Source: Actinomycetes bacterium (GTDB taxonomy: Bacteria; Actinomycetota; Actinomycetes; Propionibacteriales; Propionibacteriaceae). From it: DNA of 27,918 bases. The stretch is taken from the NCBI GenBank assembly GCA_023393755.1, contig JAEXCA010000050.1:1-27918 (forward strand), in the 5' to 3' direction. The notes under the pieces were generated by a model that saw nothing but the letters and a program-made list of their open reading frames with translations, made no database searches and was not told where the DNA came from. Shown piece by piece: positions 1-6,363 of the stretch. How positions within the stretch are numbered: position 1 is the first letter of the stretch; each line of letters opens with the position of its first letter. A program made the position numbers and the translations under genes.

Positions 1-458
1 AGCTCCGCCCGGGAGCCGCGGGCGACCAGCCCCTGCACGGCGGCCTCGGCGGCCGTCCGGCTGCACCCCGGATCGTGCACCCCGCGTTGACCGGTCGGGC
101 CGTCCGCCTGCCAGGTGTCGCCGGCCACGGCGATCAGCCGCCGCGACGCGGCCGCCGGCAGGAAGGCGTCACAGCGCCGCAACACCGCCCAGGCGTACTC
201 GTCGTGGCTGGTGTAGGTCACGAACCAGGCGTCGGCGGCCGGGAACCGGGACCAGATCCGGGTGAGCACCCGCTCCACTCCCTGCGACCGGGTGGCGTCG
301 GCCAGGTCGAGCCTGGCCGTCAGCACGAGCACCCCGCGCTCCAGCACGAGCACCACCAGCGACTCCTCGGGGTGGAAGCCGAGCAGATGCGGGATCAGCC
401 CGAGGACGTCATTGCAGTTCTGCAGCCGCACCCGCGGCCGTGCATCGTTCACCGTCAT
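1..458 (-). CDS. DUF4192 domain-containing protein (partial, C-terminus beyond left edge)
   Basis: Reading the minus strand from the ATG at 458-456 gives 152 uninterrupted codons to the window edge. The N-terminus contains an 'LGLIPHLLGFHPEESLVVLVL' type stretch (about residues 19-39), which matches the opening of actinobacterial DUF4192 proteins (a run-in helix, then LGFxPxxSLVV). The C-terminal part is missing. DUF4192 proteins are common in actinobacteria and, to my knowledge, have no settled function; I see no signal peptide or membrane segment in this part. No convincing Shine-Dalgarno sequence precedes the ATG. An upstream ATG at 471 is out of frame. The gene is divergent from the membrane protein at 566, and the 107-bp gap between them carries two DnaA-box-like sequences. 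Confidence 0.85.
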   Translation of the reverse strand, partial: MTVNDARPRVRLQNCNDVLGLIPHLLGFHPEESLVVLVLERGVLVLTARLDLADATRSQGVERVLTRIWSRFPAADAWFVTYTSHDEYAWAVLRRCDAFLPAAASRRLIAVAGDTWQADGPTGQRGVHDPGCSRTAAEAAVQGLVARGSRAE

Positions 459-497
459 GCCCGGGCAGCATGGCGACCGGCCACCGCACTGTGCCAC

Positions 498-547
498 TTG
501 TCCACAGGTGGTGGCATCCCGGTTCGCGGCCGCTCACGGTATCCACA
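498..547 (+). promoter_or_regulatory. Two DnaA-box-like 9-mers in a divergent intergenic region
   Basis: TTGTCCACA at 498-506 is identical to the DnaA box commonly reported in high-GC actinobacteria. GTATCCACA at 539-547 differs by one base from the E. coli consensus TTATCCACA. Both are on the same strand, 41 bp apart, inside the 107-bp gap between the DUF4192 gene and the gene at 566. The first box also sits inside an imperfect palindrome (CCACTTG / CAGGTGG, 495-511), so it could be part of an unrelated operator. Function is inferred only. Confidence 0.35.
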
Positions 548-552
548 CCGGG

Positions 553-558
553 TAGCCT
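553..558 (+). promoter_or_regulatory. -10 element TAGCCT of a probable leaderless promoter
   Basis: TAGCCT fits the actinobacterial TAnnnT -10 pattern. Its last base is 7 nt before the ATG at 566, so transcription would begin at or very near the start codon. No Shine-Dalgarno sequence lies between them. No clear -35 hexamer is visible. Confidence 0.5.
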
Positions 559-565
559 GGTGCCG

Positions 566-1141
566 ATGACCCAGCCGCCCTACCAACCGCATCAGCCGTT
601 CGATCCGACCCGCCCGCTGGGCCCGCAACGGCCGGAAGCCACCCGCATCGAGCAGTTCAGCCCGCCCCGCTCGCCGCTGCCGTGGCTGATCATGCTGGGT
701 GCGATCGCGATCGCGGCGTTGATCCTGGTCACCGCCACGCTCTCCAGCCGCCCACCGGCGCCGTCCCCCACCCCGAGGCCGGCGGCCACCTCGGCCACCC
801 CGAGGCCGAGCGGCCAGCCCTTCGTCACCCCCGACGGCAGCGTCGAGGGTCGCTGGGAGGTGGTGGAGTCCCGCTGGAACGACGAGGGTGTCGAGATCAA
901 CCTGCGGCTGGTGGTGGAGAAGGGCACCCTGTGGTACTCGTTCATGGCGTTCAGCAACGACGCCGTCGAGGTGCTGGAGCCGGGCCCGGCGATGTCCTCC
1001 CCCGCGCTGGGCTGGGAGCCGATCGACGCCGGTCAGGAGCGCACCGGCTGGATCTTCTTCCCCACCTACCGGGCCGATCTCACCGTCCTGCTGGCCACCG
1101 ACGCCGGGCGCCAGATCTCGGCCCTGCTCGTCCCCGCCTGA
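566..1141 (+). CDS. Proline-rich single-pass membrane protein, unknown function
   Basis: The protein has 191 residues. The first 37 are proline- and glutamine-rich (MTQPPYQPHQPF type) and presumably cytoplasmic. A membrane helix spans about 38-59. A short Pro/Ser/Thr-rich linker (about 60-85) follows, then an extracytoplasmic domain of about 100 residues with a predicted beta character ('GRWEVVESRWNDEGVEINLRL' region). There are no cysteines and no motif I recognise. The in-frame reading extends upstream to 440, but the ATG at 566 is preferred because a TAGCCT -10 lies 7 nt before it and the extra upstream residues look non-coding. The glycosyltransferase begins 7 nt after the stop and probably shares the transcript. 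A cell-envelope role is a guess. Confidence 0.75.
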   Translation: MTQPPYQPHQPFDPTRPLGPQRPEATRIEQFSPPRSPLPWLIMLGAIAIAALILVTATLSSRPPAPSPTPRPAATSATPRPSGQPFVTPDGSVEGRWEVVESRWNDEGVEINLRLVVEKGTLWYSFMAFSNDAVEVLEPGPAMSSPALGWEPIDAGQERTGWIFFPTYRADLTVLLATDAGRQISALLVPA

Positions 1142-1148
1142 GGCCGGC

Positions 1149-2453
1149 GTGACGACAGGACTGCGGGTGGGCATCCTCAGCGATGACTTCTATCCCCATT
1201 CCGGCGGCGTCTCGCGCTCCATCCAGCAGCAGATCGACAACCTGGTGGCCCTCGGCCACCAGGTGACCCTGTTCGCGCCGCAGTGGGACTTCGAGCCACC
1301 GGCCAACTGCCAATGGGAGGCCCTGCCGCAATGGCGGCTGCCGGGCACGCCGAGCTACCTGTGCTCGCTGGCCGCGACGCCGGCGATCGCCCGCCGGATC
1401 GCCGCCGACCACCAGCTGGACGTCGTCCACTCCCAGAACGAACGGGGCTCGCTGTACCTGGGCGCCCTGGTCGCCGGGGCGGCCGGCATCCCGCAGGTGC
1501 ACACCTTCCACTCCAACTACGTCGGCACCCACCGGACCAACGCCGGCAGTTCGGGCTTCAACTCGCTGACCTACCTGCCACTCGCCCCGCGGCTGCTCTC
1601 CCTGGCCGGCGGACGCCCGGACGTCCCCACCCGCCGGCCGGGCTCGGTCGCGGCCGGGGAGGACTCGGTGCACGCCCGCCGGGACTGGCGCAATCTCGCC
1701 CGGATCGCCGCCGGGGTGGACGCCTTCACCTCGCCGGCCGGGTTCATGATCGAGTGCATCCTCGACGCCGCGCCGCAACTGGCCGGACGGGGCCACGTGG
1801 TGCCCAGCGGGATCGATCCGCTGTTCGCCGCCGCCCGGCGCCGCCGCGACCCGGCCGACCCGACGGTCCGGATCGTCACCTGCAGCCGGCTCGGCTCGGA
1901 GAAACGGGTGGACGCCCTGGTGCGCGCCTTCCTCGAGCTGGACCGGGCCGACACCGAACTGGTGATCGTCGGCACCGGGCCGGCCGAGCCGGCGCTGCGC
2001 CGGCTGCTCCAGCCCGGCTCGGCCGGCCGGGTCCACTTCCGCGGCCGGCTGGACGCGGCGGAGGTCGCCGCGGAGATGGCCGACGCCGACATCTACGTGC
2101 TGGCCTCCCACCACTTCGACACCCAGGGCATGGTGCTGGCCGAAGCGGCGGCGGCGGGTGCCCCCATCCTCTACTGCGACGAGCGGCTCCAGATCGGGGT
2201 CAGCGAGCAGAACGCCCTGCTCACCGGCCCCGCCCCGTCCCAGCTCGCCGCCGGCCTGGCCGCCGTGGCCGACGACCCGGACCGCCGTCGGCGGATGGCG
2301 CGGGCGTCCCGGGAACTCGGCGGCCGGCTCACCGGCGAGACCATGGCGCAGGCCTACCTGGCGATCTACCGCGGGGCGATCGAGCGGGTCAGTGGTCGGT
2401 CATCGACTCCGGATGGTGTTTCGACAGCACCACGACGCCGCCGATCGCGATAG
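1149..2453 (+). CDS. GT4-type glycosyltransferase
   Basis: A 434-residue GT-B fold glycosyltransferase of the GT4 (group 1) family. The N-terminal domain shows the usual 'SDDFYPHSGGVSRSI' glycine loop (11-25) and a VHTFHSNYVG segment (117-126). The C-terminal domain has the donor-site motif CSRLGSEKRVD (245-255), 'LVIVGTGP' (271-278) and DTQGMVLAEAAAAG (324-337). The acidic pair that is normally E-x7-E reads D324-x7-E332, a conservative change. Relatives transfer a hexose to diacylglycerol, phosphatidylinositol or another envelope acceptor; the substrate here cannot be read. The GTG start at 1149 has GAGG at 1140-1143 and follows the previous stop by 7 nt. The last ~20 residues (SGRSSTPDG and an Arg-rich end) are probably an unconserved tail, because they run 65 bp into the convergent transporter gene. 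Confidence 0.85.
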   Translation: MTTGLRVGILSDDFYPHSGGVSRSIQQQIDNLVALGHQVTLFAPQWDFEPPANCQWEALPQWRLPGTPSYLCSLAATPAIARRIAADHQLDVVHSQNERGSLYLGALVAGAAGIPQVHTFHSNYVGTHRTNAGSSGFNSLTYLPLAPRLLSLAGGRPDVPTRRPGSVAAGEDSVHARRDWRNLARIAAGVDAFTSPAGFMIECILDAAPQLAGRGHVVPSGIDPLFAAARRRRDPADPTVRIVTCSRLGSEKRVDALVRAFLELDRADTELVIVGTGPAEPALRRLLQPGSAGRVHFRGRLDAAEVAAEMADADIYVLASHHFDTQGMVLAEAAAAGAPILYCDERLQIGVSEQNALLTGPAPSQLAAGLAAVADDPDRRRRMARASRELGGRLTGETMAQAYLAIYRGAIERVSGRSSTPDGVSTAPRRRRSR

Positions 2454-3312
2454 CACCGGCGACCAGCATCCCGATCGCGTCGGGCAGGCCGACCAGGGCG
2501 CCCTCGCCGAGCACGACCAGCCCGAAGGTGACCGCGACGATCGGGTCGGTGGTGGTCATCGAGCCCACCACGATCTCGGCGGGACCGTTGGCGTAGGCCT
2601 GCTGGATCATGAAGCCGCCGCCCAGGTAGCAGACCGCCAGGAACCCCGCCACCGCCCAGAACAGCGGGGTCTCCCAGAAGTTCGGCCCCCCGACCAGATG
2701 GCTGGCCACCTTGACCAGGGCGGAGGAGAGTCCGTAGAAGAAGGAACCGCCCGAGGCCCACAGCAGGCAGCGCAACGAATGCTTGCCGATCAGCCCGCCG
2801 ACGCCGAGCGCCGCGCCGATCACCAGCATGATGGCGGAGCCGACCACGATGCCGACCGGCGGCAGGTGGGTCTCCGACACCGCCGTCCGGGTGGAGACCA
2901 GGGTGAAGCCGACGATCCCGACCACGGTCACCGCCACCGCGATCCAGACCGCCCTGGGCGGCCGGAAGTGGTGGATCCGCGCCGCCAGCAGCACCGCCCA
3001 CGGCACCGCCAGGATGCCGACCGGCTGCACCACGGTGACCGGCGCCATCATCAGCGCCACGATGTGACCGGTGGCACCCACCGCGGCTGTTGCCAGGCCG
3101 AGCAGCCAGCGCGGGTTCTTCAGCAGACCCAGCACCTGCCGGACGCCCATGTGGCGTTCCTTGGTACTGGTGTCCACCTGGCGGCCGACCGCCAGGTGCT
3201 GGATGGTCGCCGAGGTCGCGAACAGCATCGACGAGATGACCATGATCACCAGCGCCAGGGGGATGTTCTGCGGCAGCAGGGGCGACCCCGGTATGGCGAG
3301 GGGGATCAGCAC
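2389..3312 (-). CDS. DMT (EamA-like) family membrane transporter
   Basis: A 307-residue polytopic membrane protein with about ten hydrophobic helices in two halves, as in the drug/metabolite transporter superfamily. Recognisable pieces are 'MMAPVTVVQPVGILAVPWAVLLAA' near residues 88-111 and the mirrored C-terminal 'GPAEIVVGSMTTTDPIVAVTFGLVVLGEG', both typical of EamA/NIPA-like actinobacterial DMT proteins. The substrate is not predictable. The chosen start is a GTG at 3312, which lies 6 nt after a TAGGCT -10 element and has no Shine-Dalgarno, suggesting a leaderless message. An internal ATG about 24 codons in would remove part of the first helix. It converges on the glycosyltransferase gene with a 65-bp overlap and lies 55 bp downstream of the DUF2207 gene on the same strand. 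Confidence 0.8.
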   Translation of the reverse strand: MLIPLAIPGSPLLPQNIPLALVIMVISSMLFATSATIQHLAVGRQVDTSTKERHMGVRQVLGLLKNPRWLLGLATAAVGATGHIVALMMAPVTVVQPVGILAVPWAVLLAARIHHFRPPRAVWIAVAVTVVGIVGFTLVSTRTAVSETHLPPVGIVVGSAIMLVIGAALGVGGLIGKHSLRCLLWASGGSFFYGLSSALVKVASHLVGGPNFWETPLFWAVAGFLAVCYLGGGFMIQQAYANGPAEIVVGSMTTTDPIVAVTFGLVVLGEGALVGLPDAIGMLVAGAIAIGGVVVLSKHHPESMTDH

Positions 3313-3318
3313 GGGGTC

Positions 3319-3324
3319 AGCCTA
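3319..3324 (-). promoter_or_regulatory. -10 element TAGGCT of a probable leaderless promoter for the DMT transporter
   Basis: On the minus strand TAGGCT is followed by six bases and then the GTG start at 3312. The geometry is the same as at the DUF2207 and mntH genes. It lies in the 55-bp gap after the DUF2207 gene, so the transporter need not depend on read-through. Confidence 0.5.
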
Positions 3325-3367
3325 GCGGCCCCGCGGCCACTCGCCCGGCACCGGACGATCGGCGCCG

Positions 3368-5173
3368 TCACCACCCGCCGCCACCACCGCCGCCGAAGCC
3401 TCCGCCACCGCTGAACCCCGACCCCCCGGAGGACGCGGCGGTGGCGTGCTGCAGCGACGAGGTCATCTGGCTGCTCAGCCGGTCCATCGAGGAGACGAAG
3501 TCCGAGCCGAGCATGGTGCCGTGGCCGTAGCCGACGTACCAGCCGGTGGCGGTCGGCGTGTAGCGTCCCTGGGCCTCCAGCTCGGCGAACACCTTCGTCC
3601 AGCGCTCGGCCACCCCGAAGATCACCGCGTAGGGCAGGTAGCGGCTGAACACGTCGATCCCCTCCTCGAAGCGGATCTGGTCGGCCTCGGCGGTGCTCAG
3701 GTACAGCTCGAAACCCTTGGTCTGGGCCAGCACTGCCGAACCGTCGGCGGTGCGGGCGCCGAACCGGTTGCTGGCGATCAGCACGCCGATGCCGGTCAGC
3801 ACCCCGGCCAGCCCGATCAGGCCGAAGCCGACGAAACCCAGCCCGATGCCGAGCACCGCGCCGGCCACGACGAGTCCGATGCCGCCCATCACCGCCAGGA
3901 CCCGCACCGTGCTGGGGTTGCGGGTGAACCAGTGCAGTTCCTTGGTGACCCGGTCGTACAGCCGGCTACGGGTTCCGGTCAGCAGATCGGCGTAGGAGGA
4001 GTCCTTCAGATCGTCGGTCTCCACCACCGACCCCTTGCCGAACAGCCCGTCGAACAGGTGCCGCTCGTAGCCGACCAGGCCGTTGGCCGTGGACAGCTTG
4101 GTGAAGGTCCAGTCCTTCCTGCCGGTCTGCTCGATCTTCAGGTAGCCGCGCACCGCGAGATCCATCATGGTGGCGGTGATGTCGGTGTTGTCGGCGGTGT
4201 GGTCGGTCAGCACCCCGAGTTCGCCGGGGCGGGCGTTGGCCGGCGGGTGGAACTGAACCGCGACCGGAGCCCTGGCCGTCCCCTCCCCGATCGACACCTG
4301 CTGGCCGGCGGCGGGCGTCATCCCTGGCGTGAGCCCCAGGTACACCTGGTCACGCGCACCGCGGCGGGTGCGCCGGAACAGCCAGCCCAGGCCGAGGGCG
4401 GTGAGCACCGCGGTCAGGCCGCCGGTGACCGGCGTCACCGGGAACATGTTGCCGATGTGGAAGCGGGTGGTGAACCGCGGCTCGGCGCTGGTGAAGGTGC
4501 CGGCGGGGAAGCCGGCGACGATCTGCACCGGGTCGCCCTCGCCGAGCCCGGACGCGGTGAAGCCGGCGGTGTGCCCGTCCTGCTCGGCCGGGCACGGCTC
4601 GCGGAACCAGTCGCCGGTGAAGCAGGCCACCCGCTGCACCGCGGCCGGGCCGGTCACCGAGGCGGTCACCTGGTCGATCGGCACCTCCCAGCCGGTGCCG
4701 ACCACGTTCCAGTTGAACTCGTCCAGACCGGACTGGGCCTGGTTGGTGGCGATCAGGCCGCGGATGGCGTAGTTGATCCGGTACCGCTGGACGCCGGTGA
4801 AGGTGCGGCCCTCGCTGCCGATCCGGATCAGCAGGTTGCCGGATTCCTCCCGCGTCTCGACGGTGTCGTCGGCACCGCTGGGGCTGCTGACCTCACCGAC
4901 CGTCACGTCGAGCATCCGCCAGTGGTCGGGGTCGCCGTCGATCTCCTGCCGTAGCGGCAAGGTCACATAGGGCCCGTGACCGGGATCGCCGCCGAAGTCG
5001 AAGGCGAGATCCAGCTGGACGTGGGTGACACCGCCCTCGGCGTCCACGGTCGCCACCACGTCGTAGCTGCGAATTCGCCAGGACGAATGGTCGTCGTCCG
5101 CCGCCGCGGGGGTGGCGGGCAACAGAAGGAGGGCGGCCACCGCCGCCACCAGCCAGGAAAGGATGCGTCGCAC
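3368..5173 (-). CDS. DUF2207 domain-containing membrane protein
   Basis: A 601-residue protein with a Sec signal peptide (hydrophobic 7-24, likely cleavage after the AAA near 25). An extracytoplasmic beta-rich domain (about 30-240) opens with the 'WRIRSYDVVATVDAEGGVTHV' pattern usual for DUF2207. A membrane helix follows (about 245-265), then a cytoplasmic region (270-420), two more helices (about 424-467), another soluble region, and a glycine-rich end (SGGGGFGGGGGGGW). That glycine/serine tail is characteristic of the family. Family function is not established; an envelope role is inferred from topology. The GTG at 5173 has a TAGCCT -10 exactly 6 nt upstream and no Shine-Dalgarno. The gene is divergent from nrtR across 62 bp. 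Confidence 0.85.
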   Translation of the reverse strand: MRRILSWLVAAVAALLLLPATPAAADDDHSSWRIRSYDVVATVDAEGGVTHVQLDLAFDFGGDPGHGPYVTLPLRQEIDGDPDHWRMLDVTVGEVSSPSGADDTVETREESGNLLIRIGSEGRTFTGVQRYRINYAIRGLIATNQAQSGLDEFNWNVVGTGWEVPIDQVTASVTGPAAVQRVACFTGDWFREPCPAEQDGHTAGFTASGLGEGDPVQIVAGFPAGTFTSAEPRFTTRFHIGNMFPVTPVTGGLTAVLTALGLGWLFRRTRRGARDQVYLGLTPGMTPAAGQQVSIGEGTARAPVAVQFHPPANARPGELGVLTDHTADNTDITATMMDLAVRGYLKIEQTGRKDWTFTKLSTANGLVGYERHLFDGLFGKGSVVETDDLKDSSYADLLTGTRSRLYDRVTKELHWFTRNPSTVRVLAVMGGIGLVVAGAVLGIGLGFVGFGLIGLAGVLTGIGVLIASNRFGARTADGSAVLAQTKGFELYLSTAEADQIRFEEGIDVFSRYLPYAVIFGVAERWTKVFAELEAQGRYTPTATGWYVGYGHGTMLGSDFVSSMDRLSSQMTSSLQHATAASSGGSGFSGGGGFGGGGGGGW

Positions 5174-5179
5174 GCAACC

Positions 5180-5228
5180 AGGCTAGCCCGGCCCGGCCCG
5201 TGCGGAAGCGGGGAGAACTCCCTATCCT
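5180..5228. promoter_or_regulatory. Back-to-back leaderless promoters of the DUF2207 gene and nrtR
   Basis: In the 62-bp divergent gap, minus-strand TAGCCT (5180-5185) is 6 nt before the GTG at 5173, and plus-strand TATCCT (5223-5228) is 7 nt before the ATG at 5236. Both fit TAnnnT. A purine-rich GGGAGA at 5212-5217 is too far (18 nt) from the nrtR ATG to serve as its ribosome binding site. Confidence 0.5.
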
Positions 5229-5235
5229 TCACGGC

Positions 5236-6156
5236 ATGGACGATGACCGGGCGAACGGACGGCAGGTGTCGGCGGAGCTGCTGGCCGTCGTGGTGGCCCT
5301 GGTCGACGGCGTGCCCTGCGTGCTGGCCCTGGGCGAACCGGCCCGGCTGCCGGCCGGCCCGCTGATGCCTGGGCACCATTCCCTGCAGGCTGCCACCCGC
5401 GCCTGGGTGGAGCAGCAGACCGGGCGTGAGCTGGGCTACCTGGAGCAGCTCTACACCTTCGTCGATCTCGACCACGAGCCCGGCCACGGGCATCGGCTGT
5501 CGGTGTCCTACCTCGGACTGACCACGCCGGCCGCCGATCCCGGGATCGGTGACTGGCGGCGGATCTACGATCTGCTGCCCTGGGAGGATCTCCGGCCCGG
5601 CGGCGGGCTGCCGGCACCGATCGTGACCGCGCTGACCGCCTGGGCCGAGCGGGAGCCGGCGTCGGCCGAGGCCCGTCGCCAGCGCTGCGCGAGCACCTTC
5701 GGGCTGGACGGCGCCGGCTGGCAGCCCGACCTGGTGCTGCAGCGCTACGAGCTGATGTACGAGGTGGGCCTGGTGCCGGAGTCCCCGGCCGCCGGGCGGC
5801 TGCCCGAGCCGGAACTGGCGCCGGGCCGCCGGATGCTCGGCGACCACCGCCGGGTGCTGGCCACCGGGCTGGCCCGGTTGCGGTCGAAGCTCCAGTACCG
5901 TCCGGTGGTCTTCGAACTGCTGCCTCCGGAGTTCACCCTGCGCCAGCTGCAGGACTGCGTGGAGGCGCTGGCCGGCACCGGCGTCCACACCCAGAACTTC
6001 CGCCGCCTGGTGGAACAGCAGCAACTGGTCGAGGAGACCGGCGGGGTGGACGCCTCCACCGGCGGCCGGCCCGCCCGGCTCTACCGGTTCCGCCAGGAGG
6101 TCCGCCAGCAACGCGACATCGCCGGCACGAAGCTGGCCCTCCCCCGCATCCGCTGA
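5236..6156 (+). CDS. nrtR: NrtR/NdnR-type Nudix-fold transcriptional regulator of NAD biosynthesis
   Basis: A 306-residue protein with the NrtR architecture. The Nudix-like N-terminal domain (about 10-145) carries the hallmark 'LGYLEQLYTFVDLDHEPG' segment. The C-terminal winged helix-turn-helix (about 220-290) includes 'FELLPPEFTLRQLQDCVEAL' and 'NFRRLVEQQQLVEETGG', ending in GRPARLYRF. The catalytic Nudix box is degenerate: the stretch before YLEQLYTF reads SLQAATRAWVEQQTG, without the REUxEExGU glutamates. This suits a non-hydrolytic ADP-ribose/NAD sensor. NrtR-family proteins generally repress NAD synthesis or salvage genes and are released by an ADP-ribose-type ligand. The neighbouring nadABC operon with two tandem operators supports this job. 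The start at 5236 is chosen over 5200 because of the TATCCT -10 placed 7 nt before it. Confidence 0.88.
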   Translation: MDDDRANGRQVSAELLAVVVALVDGVPCVLALGEPARLPAGPLMPGHHSLQAATRAWVEQQTGRELGYLEQLYTFVDLDHEPGHGHRLSVSYLGLTTPAADPGIGDWRRIYDLLPWEDLRPGGGLPAPIVTALTAWAEREPASAEARRQRCASTFGLDGAGWQPDLVLQRYELMYEVGLVPESPAAGRLPEPELAPGRRMLGDHRRVLATGLARLRSKLQYRPVVFELLPPEFTLRQLQDCVEALAGTGVHTQNFRRLVEQQQLVEETGGVDASTGGRPARLYRFRQEVRQQRDIAGTKLALPRIR

Positions 6157-6189
6157 CCGTCGACCATCGCGGGCTGCCCAGCGGATGCG
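6145..6189 (+). terminator. Stem-loop at the end of nrtR
   Basis: CGCATCCGCTG (6145-6155) and CAGCGGATGCG (6179-6189) are perfectly complementary over 11 bp with a 23-nt loop. The nrtR stop codon sits at the base of the loop. There is no T tract, so this is either an intrinsic-like terminator of the high-GC kind or a 3'-end stabiliser. Confidence 0.55.
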
Positions 6190-6198
6190 CCGATCAAG

Positions 6199-6243
6199 GG
6201 CCTTCGACATGCTCAGGGAACGTTGGCTGAGCCTGTCGAAGCC
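6199..6243. repeat. Dispersed palindromic repeat (CTTCGACA...GCTCAG family)
   Basis: The left arm GGCCTTCGACATGCTCAG (6199-6216) pairs with the right arm CTGAGCCTGTCGAAGCC (6227-6243), with one mismatch, one extra base and a 10-nt loop. From memory, the core TTCGACAgGCTCAG / CTGAGCcTGTCGAA resembles an intergenic palindrome seen in many unrelated high-GC bacterial genomes. Only one copy is in this window. It lies between the nrtR stem-loop and the nad promoter. Confidence 0.55.
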
Positions 6244-6299
6244 GCTGTGAGCGGCGCGGGTTCCGAACCGCCACGCCGACGACCGACCACCGGGACGAT

Positions 6300-6329
6300 T
6301 TGCCGTTTGGTTTTGCTCAGGTGTAGCAT
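6300..6329 (+). promoter_or_regulatory. nadABC promoter
   Basis: TTGCCG (6300-6305) and TAGCAT (6324-6329) are separated by 18 bp and fit a sigma-70-type promoter. Transcription would start near 6336, giving a short leader with AAGGGGAA (6352-6359) before the nadA ATG. The first NrtR-like operator covers the spacer and -10; the second covers the predicted start site. Confidence 0.55.
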
Positions 6330-6353
6330 TTCTTTTGCTCAGAGTTAGCAAAA
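6311..6353 (+). promoter_or_regulatory. Two tandem NrtR-like operators
   Basis: Two 21-bp half-identical sites lie 22 bp apart (two helical turns). Both begin TTTTGCTCAG. The second (6333-6353) is a palindrome with arms TTTTGCT and AGCAAAA separated by 7 bp. The first (6311-6331) keeps the left arm but has a degraded right arm (AGCATTT). Their position over the nad promoter, next to an NrtR-family gene, makes NrtR the likely binder; this assignment is inference. Confidence 0.6.
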
Positions 6354-6363
6354 GGGGAATCCG

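Noticed and set aside
440..565. Upstream extension of the small membrane-protein gene to the ATG at 440
   Set aside because: The added residues cross the divergent promoter region and the DnaA-like boxes. The -10 element at 553 points to the ATG at 566.
3446..4954. A 502-codon open frame on the plus strand across the DUF2207 gene
   Set aside because: It is the complement of a clear DUF2207 protein. The product is His/Gln/Gly-rich low-complexity text typical of antisense frames in high-GC DNA, with no domain.
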